Shown: in pieces, positions 8,026 to 16,887 of the stretch
How the letters are laid out: each line of letters starts with the position of its first letter
Position numbering within the stretch: position 1 is the stretch's first letter
From: Actibacterium sp.
Lineage (GTDB): Bacteria; Pseudomonadota; Alphaproteobacteria; Rhodobacterales; Rhodobacteraceae
Reading direction: 5' to 3'
DNA length: 64,000 bases
NCBI GenBank assembly: GCA_016278325.1
Contig: JADQCB010000037.1
Span: 1 to 64,000, forward strand
Made by a program: the position numbers and the translations under genes
The notes under the pieces: generated by a model
Databases searched by the model: none
Told to the model about the DNA's origin: nothing
What the model saw: the letters and a program-made list of their open reading frames with translations, nothing else

Positions 8026-9738
8026 TTACCCCAGGCTCACGTTGTCGATGCCGACGATCTTGTCATAGACCCAGTACAGGAGCAGGACGACCGCCAGAAG
8101 GATGGACCCCAACGCTGCCGCCAGCCCCCAGTTCAGGGACGACGAAATGTGATAGGCGATCCTGTTCGAGATGAAGGTGCCGGTCGTGCCGCCGACCAGT
8201 TCGGGCGTGATGTAGTACCCGATGGAAAGGATGAACACCAGGATACAGCCCGCGCCGATGCCCGGCACCGATTGCGGGAAATAGACCCGCCAGAATGCCG
8301 TCCAGTTGGTCGCGCCCAGCGATTTCGCCGCGCGCACATAAGACGGCGGGATCGTCTTCATCACCGAGTAGAGCGGCAGGATCATGAACGGCAGCAGGAT
8401 ATGGGTCATCGCCACGATCGTGCCGAACTGGTTGTTGATCATCACCAGTCGCGAATCGTCCGCCACGAGACCGAGCCAGACCAGCAGGTCGTTGATGACG
8501 CCTTGTTGCTGCAACAGAACCTTCCAGGCCGAGGTGCGCACCAGAAGCGATGTCCAGAAGGGCAGCAGCACCAGGATCATCAGCATGTTCGATTCCCGCA
8601 ACGGCAGGTTCGACAGAAGATAGGCGATCGGATAGCCCAGCACGACACAGGATCCCATGATCATGAGACTCATGAACAGCGTGCGCTTGAACAGCAGGAC
8701 ATAGATCTGCTGGTCGCGGGGCTGCGCCTGGATACCGTCCGGCGTCATCTGAAGGTCCACCGCGTTCAGGAAGTATCCGGTCGTGTAATCGGGCGAAAAC
8801 GTCTGAATCGTCGCCCAGACCTGCGGATCGCTCCAACCTTCTTCCGTCTCCAGGATCGCTGCCTTGTAATCGACGGCCTGGAACTTCGGAACGGCGTCGG
8901 CGGCCTCGGACAATATGGTTGCATTTTCACCCGAAAACGCGGCCGCGGCGTCCGGGTTTGCCATCAGATCCTCGTAAAGCGCCGCATAGGCAACTTCCCA
9001 GGGTTCATCCTCCATGACGCTTTCCTGGTTGTCGGTCCGCATGTAATGCGCGAATTCATCGAAAACGGCGGCGGTGCGGGGAAGTTCCGCGCGCACATCG
9101 GCGCCAAATTCGAAGGCCGGCAGCGGCCGGTCGAAATCACGGTCGGCTTCATCTGCGGCGGCCGCATCGGCATTCCAGGCTTCCTGCTCTTGTAGCCAAT
9201 CCTCCGATCCCATCAGCCGGGCCCAGGTCATCTCCTCGCCCCAGGCGGCGTTGAGATCCTCGAACTGATCCATATAGACCTCGCCGATATCGTCGATGCG
9301 CCGGCCGGACCGGCGGAACAGCGACGATACGCCGGTCAGCTCATAGTTCAGCCGGGTGCCGAGCTGCGTATGCTTCTTGCGCTGCGCTGCAACGGCAAGG
9401 TCGAAGTAGAAATCCCGGAAAACCTCTTGCCCGGGCAACTCGCCGCTATCGGGATCCCAGTCGGCAAGGGTTTGCACCGTTTGCGGCAGGGTATCGGACA
9501 CGATCTGGTTTTCGACCGATCGGAACAGCATGTCCGCGATCGGTGCGATGAACGTCACGAGGATGAAGATCAGAAGCGGCGCGATCAGGCCCAGCGCCCG
9601 GAGTTTTTGTCGGCGAAGCGCCCGTTGCAGGCTTTGCTTCAGCGGCCGTCCGTCCGCGGCCAGAACCGGCCCGTCATCGCTGCTGTCACTCACGCGGCGG
9701 GCGCCGTCCGCGTTTGTCGCGTCGCTTCCATCGCTCAT
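8026..9738 (-). CDS. ABC transporter permease, PotB-like with large periplasmic insertion
   Basis: A 570-residue permease, twice the usual PotB length of about 285. Residues 1-45 are a polar cytoplasmic tail and 49-70 the first membrane helix. About 280 mostly acidic, hydrophilic residues (75-350) follow, predicted periplasmic, before the remaining helices from about 352. The EAA loop YVRAAKSLGATNWTAFW lies near 466. The reading frame is continuous and the insertion has normal codon use, so this is not an assembly fusion. It lies between the binding-protein gene and the PotC-like gene. The inserted domain matches nothing I recognise and may help dock the binding protein. Confidence 0.9.
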   Translation of the reverse strand: MSDGSDATNADGARRVSDSSDDGPVLAADGRPLKQSLQRALRRQKLRALGLIAPLLIFILVTFIAPIADMLFRSVENQIVSDTLPQTVQTLADWDPDSGELPGQEVFRDFYFDLAVAAQRKKHTQLGTRLNYELTGVSSLFRRSGRRIDDIGEVYMDQFEDLNAAWGEEMTWARLMGSEDWLQEQEAWNADAAAADEADRDFDRPLPAFEFGADVRAELPRTAAVFDEFAHYMRTDNQESVMEDEPWEVAYAALYEDLMANPDAAAAFSGENATILSEAADAVPKFQAVDYKAAILETEEGWSDPQVWATIQTFSPDYTTGYFLNAVDLQMTPDGIQAQPRDQQIYVLLFKRTLFMSLMIMGSCVVLGYPIAYLLSNLPLRESNMLMILVLLPFWTSLLVRTSAWKVLLQQQGVINDLLVWLGLVADDSRLVMINNQFGTIVAMTHILLPFMILPLYSVMKTIPPSYVRAAKSLGATNWTAFWRVYFPQSVPGIGAGCILVFILSIGYYITPELVGGTTGTFISNRIAYHISSSLNWGLAAALGSILLAVVLLLYWVYDKIVGIDNVSLG

Positions 9739-9796
9739 GTCGTCCCCGTCGGTCCTGTTGCGTTTTTGTTGTTCGGTATGGAAAAACGAATGGGGT

Positions 9797-9819
9797 GGAA
9801 GGGGCCGCCGGCCCCTTCC
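9797..9819 (-). terminator. Intercistronic hairpin between binding protein and permease genes
   Basis: A perfect 10-bp GC-rich stem (GGAAGGGGCC with GGCCCCTTCC) and a 3-base loop lie 12 bases beyond the binding-protein stop codon. On the minus strand a run of five T follows about 12 bases after the stem. Such hairpins commonly stabilise the upstream message and partly terminate transcription, so that binding protein is made in excess over permease. It is probably a partial rather than complete terminator. Confidence 0.6.
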
Positions 9820-9831
9820 GAAGGCATCACA

Positions 9832-10944
9832 TCACTGTGCCAGCCACGCCTGGAACTTGGCGTTCAGGTCATCGCGATAGTCTGCCCACCAAGTGTAGTT
9901 CTGGACGAAGGCGTTTTTCGAGTTGGCGGGGTTCGTCGGCATGTGCGGCGCCATCTCGATGCCGAGTTCGGCATGCGTGGACACCAACGGTGCCGAGGAA
10001 GCGCGCGCCGGACCGTAGGAGATGTATTTCGCCTGATCCGCCAGACGCTGGGTGTCGGTGGCGAAATACAGGAAGTCCTTCACGCGTGCCAGACGCTCCT
10101 CGGGCAGATCATCGGGGATGACCCAGCCGTCGATGTCATAGACCTGCGTATCCCACAGCATTTCCAGCGGCTGGTCCTGCTCGACGATGGCCGAGAAGAA
10201 GCGGCCGTTATAGGACGAGCCGATCACCGCCTCGCCGTCGGCGAGGTACTGGATGCTCTCGGCGGCCGAGCTCCACCAGATCGTCTGATCCTTGATCGTG
10301 TCCAGCTTGGCAAAGGCGCGGTCCTGCCCCTCTTCGGTCGCGAGCACGTCATAGACGTTCTCATAAGGCACACCGTCGCAGATCAGCGCCCATTCCATGT
10401 TGTTGATCGGGCGCTTTTCAAGCGTGCGGGTGCCGGGGAAGGTTTCGGTGTCGAACAGCGCGCAGATATCCTGCGGCTCCTTGCCGTTCCATTCCTCCAC
10501 GTCGGTGCGGTAGGCGTTGGTGATCGAATAGGCGATCTGCGGGATGAAGCAGTCGCTGACGATCATGTCGCCGAAGTCTTCGCTGGCCGGGGTGCCGTCG
10601 GGCGCCGGGGCGAGGATCTCGTCGTGATCGACTTCCATGGCCAGACCCTCGTCACACAGGCGCATGGCGTCCGCCGCCGTCACGTCCACGAGATCCCAGG
10701 TGATGTTGCCGGCTTCGGCCTGGGCGCGCAGCTTGGCGACCGCCTCGGGCGAACTTTCGTCCCAGACGATTTCGACCTCGGGGTGAAGCTTCTTGTAAGG
10801 TTCGGCATAGGCCTTCACCTGGCTTTCCTGATAGGCCCCCCCCCAGGACACGATGGTCATCGAGTCAGCCATATCCTGAGCGACAGCCATGGGCGCGGCG
10901 GCAAGCACGGCACCCGTCGTCAGCAGAATGGTTCTGATTTTCAT
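9832..10944 (-). CDS. ABC transporter substrate-binding protein (PotD/PotF-like)
   Basis: This is a 370-residue periplasmic extracellular solute-binding protein, family 1/13 type. A clear signal peptide, MKIRTILLTTGAVLAAAPMA, ends at AVAQ. Next comes MTIVSWGGAYQESQ, the pattern of polyamine-type binding proteins. WDESSPEAVAKLRAQ and WDLVDVTAADAMRLCDEG are further family landmarks. The start at 10944 is set by CAAGGAGAGA eight bases upstream; a longer frame to 11055 would place the signal peptide internally. It is the second gene of the operon, after the TTG-started ATPase gene. The substrate is likely a polyamine or other small cation, by homology and operon content only. Confidence 0.93.
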   Translation of the reverse strand: MKIRTILLTTGAVLAAAPMAVAQDMADSMTIVSWGGAYQESQVKAYAEPYKKLHPEVEIVWDESSPEAVAKLRAQAEAGNITWDLVDVTAADAMRLCDEGLAMEVDHDEILAPAPDGTPASEDFGDMIVSDCFIPQIAYSITNAYRTDVEEWNGKEPQDICALFDTETFPGTRTLEKRPINNMEWALICDGVPYENVYDVLATEEGQDRAFAKLDTIKDQTIWWSSAAESIQYLADGEAVIGSSYNGRFFSAIVEQDQPLEMLWDTQVYDIDGWVIPDDLPEERLARVKDFLYFATDTQRLADQAKYISYGPARASSAPLVSTHAELGIEMAPHMPTNPANSKNAFVQNYTWWADYRDDLNAKFQAWLAQ

Positions 10945-11033
10945 TCGATATCTCTCCTTGTTTGTCGCCCGTTTGGTCGTTTTCGCCCCCTTCCCCGGGC
11001 AGGAAGAAAGGGCCGTGGCCACACGCTCGCCGG

Positions 11034-12131
11034 TCAGGCGTCCAGCGCGCGGCAATCCTGCGGAAGCCAGCCGATCTCGATCTGCTCTCCCGGTTTGAGG
11101 CGCCGCTGATCCGGCGCGTTGCGTGTCTTGATCACGAAATTCTCGTTCCCCGCGACCTTCAAACGGGTGCGGAAGATGTCGCCCATATAGATGAATTCCA
11201 GGACCTCGGCCTTCAACGTGTGCGCATCCTCGTGCAGCCGTTCCTTGTTGAATTCCACCCGCTCGGGCCGGATCGAGATCAAGGTGCGCTCCCCCGGCTT
11301 GGAAACGTTCACCGGCACCGCGTCGATCAACTCGCCGCCGTCCAGCTGGACGATGCAGGCGTCGCCCTTGATCTCCTTGACGGTGCCCATCATCGTGTTG
11401 TTCTCGCCGATGAACTGCGCCACGAAACTGTTCTGGGGCTGTTCGTAAAGCTCGTCCGGCGCCGCCAGCTGCTGAATCCGGCCATCGTCGAACACCGCGA
11501 CCCGGTCCGACATGGTCAGGGCTTCTGTCTGGTCATGCGTCACATAGACGGTCGTGATGCCCAGCTGGTGCGCCAGGTTGGTGATCTCGAACTGCATGTG
11601 CTCGCGCAACTGCTTGTCGAGCGCCCCCAGCGGTTCATCCATCAGCACCAGTTCGGGTTCGAACACCAGCGCGCGGGCCAGGGCGATCCGCTGCTGCTGG
11701 CCGCCGGAAAGCTGCGCCGGACGCCGGCCGCCGAAATCCCCCATCTGCACCATGTCGAGGGCGTGCTTGACCTTTGACTCGCGATCCGATCTGGAAATAT
11801 TCCGCACTTCCAGGGGGAAGGCCAGATTCTCGGCCACGGTCATGTGCGGGAAGAGCGCATAGTTCTGGAACACCATCCCGATCCCGCGCTTGTGCGGCGG
11901 AATGTTGTTGATCGGCTTTCCGTCGAGAAGGATATCGCCATGTGTCGCGGTCTCGAACCCTGCGAGCATCATCAGGCAGGTGGTCTTGCCCGAGCCGGAG
12001 GGGCCGAGCATTGTCAGGAATTCGCCCTTGCCGATCGAAAGGTTGAGGTCTTTCACGACAAGCGTTTCGCCGTCGTAGCTCTTTTGCACGCGGTCAAAGA
12101 CCACGAATCCTTGTTCAGACGCAGCGGTCAA
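11034..12131 (-). CDS. potA: ABC transporter ATP-binding protein (PotA-like)
   Basis: This 365-residue ATPase powers the importer encoded downstream. Walker A GPSGSGKTT is at 43-51, the signature LSGGQQQR near 141, Walker B LVLMDEPLGALD near 161 and the H-loop TVYVTHDQTEA near 195. The last 115 residues form a TOBE/OB regulatory domain (LISIRPERVEF, IYMGDIFRTRLKV). The likely start is TTG at 12131, preceded by GGGGAG six bases upstream. This first gene of the operon is divergent from the epimerase gene, so its promoter should lie in the 389-bp gap to the right. The Pot-type assignment is firmer than the substrate. Confidence 0.93.
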   Translation of the reverse strand: MTAASEQGFVVFDRVQKSYDGETLVVKDLNLSIGKGEFLTMLGPSGSGKTTCLMMLAGFETATHGDILLDGKPINNIPPHKRGIGMVFQNYALFPHMTVAENLAFPLEVRNISRSDRESKVKHALDMVQMGDFGGRRPAQLSGGQQQRIALARALVFEPELVLMDEPLGALDKQLREHMQFEITNLAHQLGITTVYVTHDQTEALTMSDRVAVFDDGRIQQLAAPDELYEQPQNSFVAQFIGENNTMMGTVKEIKGDACIVQLDGGELIDAVPVNVSKPGERTLISIRPERVEFNKERLHEDAHTLKAEVLEFIYMGDIFRTRLKVAGNENFVIKTRNAPDQRRLKPGEQIEIGWLPQDCRALDA

Positions 12132-12520
12132 GAAACTCTCCCCTGTTGTTCCTCACGCACTTCCGGCGCGGTTTCATCGGATTCTTCGTCCGTTATGTGA
12201 ACCGTATCATCATTCAGCCGCAGCGCAACTTGGTTCTTCAAGCGACACAAAATGGCCGGTTTGCGACACGGTGATTGTCGATCGTCTGATTATCCATTCT
12301 GGCCGGGCAGTTGAAAACAACTATCTCACGCATATCGAATCCTTTGAGTTCCGGCGAGCGAATGCGGCGCGCGCCAGGCCAACGCCCATAAAATGGGCGA
12401 AATGCCCGAAATCCGGGCAGGCGCAAGCTCGCTTGCGCCGCAACCGCCGGGCGCCTAGAAGCGGCCTTGCGATCAGGATCGCCGCAAACCGTATCGACCG
12501 CCCGACCGGAGGCCGCACCA
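12132..12520. other. 389-bp divergent intergenic region
   Basis: This gap separates the leftward ABC operon from the rightward epimerase gene, so promoters for both should lie here. The left part (about 12180-12345) is relatively AT-rich and probably holds them, but I see no pair of boxes good enough to call. The right part holds three consecutive hairpins, listed separately. No ORF in the gap looks like a real gene. Confidence 0.7.
12383..12439 (+). promoter_or_regulatory. Three tandem hairpins in the epimerase leader
   Basis: Three perfect stem-loops lie almost end to end. At 12383-12399 a 7-bp stem CGCCCAT/ATGGGCG has a 3-base loop. At 12403-12419 a 6-bp stem TGCCCG/CGGGCA has a 5-base loop. 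At 12420-12439 an 8-bp stem GGCGCAAG/CTTGCGCC has a CTCG loop. They end 81 bases before the epimerase ATG. There is no T-tract, so they are not a plain terminator. A structured leader or the end of an upstream transcript is possible. Confidence 0.5.
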
Positions 12521-13531
12521 ATGACCACAGCACTTGTGACGGGCTCGGCCGGATTCATCGGCTTCCACTGCTGCCGGCATCTGCTCGAGAGCGGCTGGCG
12601 GGTGATCGGTCTGGACGCTATGACCGATTATTACGATGTCGCGCTGAAAAGGGACCGGCTGGCGCGGCTTGCCCCGTTCGATGGATTCCGCCAGATCACC
12701 GGCCGGCTGGAAGAACCCGGGCTTCTGCGCGGGATATTCGCGGCACACCAGCCCGGGATCGTGATCCATCTTGCCGCGCAGGCCGGCGTGCGCCATTCGA
12801 TCGAAGCCCCGCGGGAGTATCTGGACAGCAATATCGCCGGCAGTTTCGAACTGCTCGAAGCAGCGCGGGAATTTCCACCGCATCACATGCTTCTTGCATC
12901 CACGTCCTCGGTCTATGGCGCGAACACGAAGATGCCCTATGCCGAAACCGATCGCGCCGATCACCAGATGTCATTCTATGCCGCCTCGAAGAAGGCGACC
13001 GAGGCGATGGCGCATTCCTATGCGCATCTTCATGACCTCCCCACCACGATGTTCCGGTTCTTCACCGTCTACGGCCCCTGGGGGCGGCCGGACATGGCGC
13101 CGCACAAGTTCACCCGGGCAATACTCGAAGATGCGCCCATCGACGTTTACAATTTCGGCGATATGAAGCGCGATTTCACCTTCGTCGAGGATCTGGTGGC
13201 AGCGCTGTGCCTGCTGATCGAGCACCCCCCGGTCCGCCCCGCCGACGGCCGGGTGCCCGAGGGCGACAGCCTGTCGCCGGTCGCGCCCTGGCGCATGGTC
13301 AATATCGGGAACTCGCAACCGATGGCGCTGGGCGACTTCATCGCCGCGATCGAAGCGGCAACCGGCCGTATCGCGCGCAAGAACCTGATGCCGATCCAGC
13401 CCGGCGACGTTCCCGCCACCTGGGCCGATGCCGGTCTGTTGAAACGGCTGACGGGATATGTGCCGCAGACCGATATCGCCCGGGGCATGGCCCGCTATGT
13501 CGCGTGGTATCGCGATTATTACAAGGTCTGA
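12521..13531 (+). CDS. NAD-dependent nucleotide-sugar epimerase (UDP-glucuronate 4-epimerase-like)
   Basis: A 336-residue short-chain dehydrogenase of the extended type. The Rossmann motif GSAGFIG is at residues 8-14, the catalytic serine lies in LLASTSSVYG near 130, and Y153-xxx-K157 (YAASK) is the catalytic pair. FRFFTVYGPWGRPDMA is the marker of the UDP-glucuronate/galacturonate 4-epimerase branch (CapI/LpsL type), which supplies UDP-GalA for surface polysaccharide. The start at 12521 places the Rossmann fold at the N-terminus; an 18-codon longer frame is less likely. It converges with the CapD-type dehydratase gene, and the two probably serve the same cell-surface glycan. Confidence 0.9.
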   Translation: MTTALVTGSAGFIGFHCCRHLLESGWRVIGLDAMTDYYDVALKRDRLARLAPFDGFRQITGRLEEPGLLRGIFAAHQPGIVIHLAAQAGVRHSIEAPREYLDSNIAGSFELLEAAREFPPHHMLLASTSSVYGANTKMPYAETDRADHQMSFYAASKKATEAMAHSYAHLHDLPTTMFRFFTVYGPWGRPDMAPHKFTRAILEDAPIDVYNFGDMKRDFTFVEDLVAALCLLIEHPPVRPADGRVPEGDSLSPVAPWRMVNIGNSQPMALGDFIAAIEAATGRIARKNLMPIQPGDVPATWADAGLLKRLTGYVPQTDIARGMARYVAWYRDYYKV

Positions 13532-13585
13532 CCGGCCGGGGCGCGTCGCTGACGCCCGGGCGTATCCGACCCGGCGCCACGTGCT

Positions 13586-15577
13586 CTATTCCGCCGCCGC
13601 GGTGACGAACCGGCCATAACCTGGCAAGACCGGGTTTTCCCGGGTGCTGACCTGTCTCGAGGCAGCGCAATCCGGATCGGCAGCCTGAACATTCTGATGA
13701 AACTCGATCGGTGCAGCGGTCAGGATCATCCGGACATGATCGACATCATGGGCCATGCAGGCATCCATCAGGCGTGCGAGAAGCGGCTCCAACTCATTCC
13801 ACGGCAAGTAACTCTCGGCCGCGCTCATGATTTTCGGGTGATCGGTCCGTTCTGTTGCCGCCTCGTCGATCAGCAATTCCTCGTAGAGTTTTTCGCCATC
13901 CCGAAGCTTGGTGAATTCGACGCGAATATCGCCCGGCGGCAGGCGCTTGGCAGAGCCGCCGGGCGGGACCACGACCGGCTCCAACCCCGATAGGCGGGCC
14001 ATGCGCACGGCAAGATCCGCGATGCGGACGGCCTGGCCCATGTCCAGCACGAAAACGTCGCCCCCGCGGGCCATGGCGCCGGCCTGTATCACCAGGGCGG
14101 CCGCCTCGGGAATGGTCATGAAATAGCGCTCTATGTCCGGATGGGTGACGGTGATCGGCCCGCCCTGCTGGATCTGCCACCGAAATAGCGGGATCACCGA
14201 CCCCGAAGAGCCCAGCACGTTGCCGAAGCGCACCAATGAAAAGCGCGTCCGCGGCCCGGTATGCGCCAGGGCAAGGCAGATCAGTTCCGCCAGGCGCTTG
14301 GTCGCCCCCATGACATTGGTCGGGCGCACGGCCTTGTCGGTCGAGACAAGGATGAACGCGCCCACCCCGGCGGCAACGGCCGCCTCGGCCAGTATCTTCG
14401 TTCCGATGACATTGTTCTGCACCCCTTCCACGACATTATGCTCGACCAGGGGAACATGCTTGTAGGCGGCCGCGTGATAGATCGTGTCCACGCCATAGCG
14501 GCGCAGCACCGTTTCGACCCGGCGCCGGTTCTGAACCGACCCCAGCAATCGCACGACCTCTGTCCCGATGTCTTCGTCTTGCCTGATCGCCGTTATCGCC
14601 TGGTCGGCGGCGTAGAGCGCATATTCCGAAATATCGAACATCAACAGGATCCGCGGCCGCTGCCGGATGATATGCGCGCACAGCTCGCAGCCGATCGACC
14701 CGCCGGCGCCGGTCACCATGACCACCTTGCCGCGGATATTCGCGCTCATCAAATCGTCGCGCGGCGGCACCGGATCGCGCCCCAGCAAGTCTTCGATCGC
14801 CACGTCCTTGATGTCATGGATTTTCGCCTTGCCGGCCCTGATATCATCGGCGACGGGAATCGTCTGGACATGAACCGGAAGCGGTTCCAACCGTGCGATG
14901 ATCCGGGCCCGCTCGGCCATGCTGGCGCTGGGCACGGCCAGCAGCACGACCTCGACCCCGTAGCCGGTGATCAGACGTTCCAGAGCCTTGGGCGAATGGA
15001 TTCGCAACCCGTTCATCAACACCCCGGCCAGGTCGGGCGAGTCGTCGATGAAGGCGACAGGCGCGTAATCGACACCCGTGCGCAGCGCATCCAGCAGCCG
15101 GCGACCGGCCACGCCCGCGCCGTAAATCAGAACCGGGGTTCGCTTTTTCCATTGCTGGCGGTGGTTCAGGCTGCGCAGCGCGAAGCGGATTCCGCCAACA
15201 GATGCAAAGGCCAGCAAGGCATGGATGAACGGAACGGAAACCGGGACCGGGCGGGCGAAAATTTCATTCAGGACCAACATGAAACCGGCCGAGGCCCCGA
15301 TGCCGCCGATCATCGTCCCCAGGGCCAGCGAACTGATATACCGCACCACGGCGCGATAGAATCCGATACGCACGAAGACGATGATCGAGATCGGTATCGT
15401 CAGGCACAGCACATACCACACCCTCGGGTCGGCCATGACGGCCAGGCTTTCGTTTCGCAGAAGAATGGCCAGGATATAGCTCAGCGACAGCAGGACGACA
15501 TCCGCAGCAACCTGAAGCATCCGCTTTTGCCGCCGGGGAAGCTGAAAGAGCTTCGACAGGAACCTATCCAGAAACAC
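13586..15577 (-). CDS. Membrane-bound NDP-sugar 4,6-dehydratase, CapD/FlaA1/WbpM type
   Basis: About 663 residues. Four N-terminal membrane helices (roughly residues 22-132) are followed by a CoA-binding-like Rossmann fold with GAGVAG (153-158) and a C-terminal SDR dehydratase domain with GAGGSIG (290-296). HAAAYKHVPLVE and NVMGATKRLAE follow. The MxxxK in place of YxxxK is characteristic of UDP-GlcNAc C4/C6-dehydratases such as WbpM and PglF. The enzyme makes the 4-keto-6-deoxy sugar precursor for capsule, O-antigen or protein glycans at the inner membrane. The preferred start is GTG at 15577, because AAGGGG lies six bases upstream; a GTG five codons earlier is possible. Confidence 0.92.
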   Translation of the reverse strand: MFLDRFLSKLFQLPRRQKRMLQVAADVVLLSLSYILAILLRNESLAVMADPRVWYVLCLTIPISIIVFVRIGFYRAVVRYISSLALGTMIGGIGASAGFMLVLNEIFARPVPVSVPFIHALLAFASVGGIRFALRSLNHRQQWKKRTPVLIYGAGVAGRRLLDALRTGVDYAPVAFIDDSPDLAGVLMNGLRIHSPKALERLITGYGVEVVLLAVPSASMAERARIIARLEPLPVHVQTIPVADDIRAGKAKIHDIKDVAIEDLLGRDPVPPRDDLMSANIRGKVVMVTGAGGSIGCELCAHIIRQRPRILLMFDISEYALYAADQAITAIRQDEDIGTEVVRLLGSVQNRRRVETVLRRYGVDTIYHAAAYKHVPLVEHNVVEGVQNNVIGTKILAEAAVAAGVGAFILVSTDKAVRPTNVMGATKRLAELICLALAHTGPRTRFSLVRFGNVLGSSGSVIPLFRWQIQQGGPITVTHPDIERYFMTIPEAAALVIQAGAMARGGDVFVLDMGQAVRIADLAVRMARLSGLEPVVVPPGGSAKRLPPGDIRVEFTKLRDGEKLYEELLIDEAATERTDHPKIMSAAESYLPWNELEPLLARLMDACMAHDVDHVRMILTAAPIEFHQNVQAADPDCAASRQVSTRENPVLPGYGRFVTAAAE

Positions 15578-15962
15578 GCAATACCCCTTCACTGTCGACG
15601 CGGCGCTCCTTCATGCTGTCCAGCCGCCGGGGCGAAGCCCGGTCATGCACGAAGTCCGAAGGCAACACGCCGGATCGCCCGTCGCACCCGCCGCAGATAA
15701 AAACGCCGCGTTGGCCGGCACGGTCGATTTCAAATACAAATCAAGACTTTTTATCCGACCGATAGGCCGGTCGCGCAACCTTTTTCCATTATGCCCGGGC
15801 CAGATGCGGCTGAAACAGGCGGTAAATGGCCGGAAAAAGGGCCCTTCGCCATGCGGACGAAAGGCCCTTTTTCAAACCGCCCAATCTGTTCCCGGGATAT
15901 GAAAATCCCGGCGTGCGGCTTGCGTCCTCACACGGTCGGCAGCCGCACCTGTCGAAGCGTGA
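15578..15962. other. 385-bp intergenic region upstream of the CapD-type gene
   Basis: The region between two leftward genes contains the terminator of the small exported protein (15834-15872) and, toward 15700-15790, an AT-rich stretch that probably carries the promoter for the CapD-type gene. I find no convincing coding sequence in it. Confidence 0.6.
15834..15872 (-). terminator. Strong bidirectional-looking intrinsic terminator
   Basis: Fifteen-base arms (AAAAAGGGCCCTTCG and CGAAAGGCCCTTTTT) pair with one mismatch around a 9-base loop, giving a T5 tract on either strand. It lies 90 bases past the stop of the minus-strand exported-protein gene, which it most likely terminates. No plus-strand gene ends nearby. 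Confidence 0.8.
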
Positions 15963-16346
15963 TCAGTCGGCCGCGCTCGCACTCACGGTCGTGGTCGTGG
16001 TCGAGGAGGAAGATCCCGCGGCGACCGCGGCCACGGCGACCGCGCCCGCGGCCAGACCTGCGGCCGGACCGGCGGCAAGCCCTGTGCCCCCGCCGGCACC
16101 GAAGGGAACGATTCCACCGGCCTGAATGACACCATATTGCGCGTTGATGCCTTCAAGCCGCAGCTGTGCGACACATTCCAGCGCGTCATCTTCGCTCATG
16201 TTCACGGTAACGCGTGCCTGCCCGGCTTCCGCGTATTGGGCGGAAACGGCGGCCACACAATCCGCGACCGTCGAAACCTGAGAGAAAGCCGGTGCCGCGG
16301 CAAACGCGGCGACCGTTGCGGAAATCATGATTTTGCTGATCTTCAT
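15963..16346 (-). CDS. Small exported Gly/Ala-rich protein of unknown function
   Basis: A 127-residue protein that I cannot assign to a named family. It has a Sec signal peptide ending at AFSQ (about residue 23), a short folded part with two cysteines (residues 30 and 58) that may pair, and then a Gly/Ala-rich glycine-zipper-like hydrophobic stretch (about 78-112). A Ser/Thr-rich tail (SSSSTTTTTVSASAAD) ends the protein. The start has AGGAGCG eight bases upstream. It is a single-gene unit with its own terminator, next to polysaccharide genes. The layout suggests a periplasmic or surface protein, but function is open. Confidence 0.75.
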   Translation of the reverse strand: MKISKIMISATVAAFAAAPAFSQVSTVADCVAAVSAQYAEAGQARVTVNMSEDDALECVAQLRLEGINAQYGVIQAGGIVPFGAGGGTGLAAGPAAGLAAGAVAVAAVAAGSSSSTTTTTVSASAAD

Positions 16347-16645
16347 CGATCGCTCCTATCAAACTGTCGAAACCCGTAGGCATGCTAGCACCGCGCGAGG
16401 ATTGAAAAAAGAAAAACCTGCGGCTGTTGCGCGACTTCTCCTGCCCTTTGCGGCAAGCGCCATGCGGGGACAATCGGCGACTGGCGGGCTTCCTGTCAAG
16501 GGCGGTGACCCAAGGCCCTGCACGATCCCGCCGAGAGGGCGCATCAGTTGCAAAACTGCACTGCGCGGAATCCCGCCCATGCGATGCGGGTTTCTGGATG
16601 TGCGCCGCGTTTTGGCCAGGACGCACAGGCAGAGTGCAGACCCGA

Positions 16646-16876
16646 TTACGTCTCGGTGTCATCCTTCGCCGGGTCCGCCTGACCCACACCGCGAAACACG
16701 AAACGGAACGGCAGGGCCCAGAGAAACCCCAGCGCGATGTAAACCCCGACCTCGATCAGGAATGGCGGGCGACCCAGCCAGTTCATGGCGGTGACGGCCA
16801 CGACCACATAGGCGGGCAGCCCGAGCAGGAGAATCACCAGCGACCACCGCCGCCGCGCCTTGTAGCTCAGTGCCAT
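16646..16876 (-). CDS. DUF2842 small membrane protein
   Basis: This is a 76-residue inner-membrane protein with two hydrophobic helices, about residues 13-33 and 42-62, flanked by arginines (YKARRRW at the N-terminus). The pattern matches the alphaproteobacterial DUF2842 family, whose function is unknown. Two adjacent ATG codons (16876 and 16879) follow a GGGGGG tract, and either could start. It sits 11 bp downstream of purA on the same strand, so it may be the tail of the purA transcript. About 300 bp without a recognisable gene separate it from the next gene to the left. Confidence 0.85.
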   Translation of the reverse strand: MALSYKARRRWSLVILLLGLPAYVVVAVTAMNWLGRPPFLIEVGVYIALGFLWALPFRFVFRGVGQADPAKDDTET

Positions 16877-16887
16877 CATCCCCCCTT

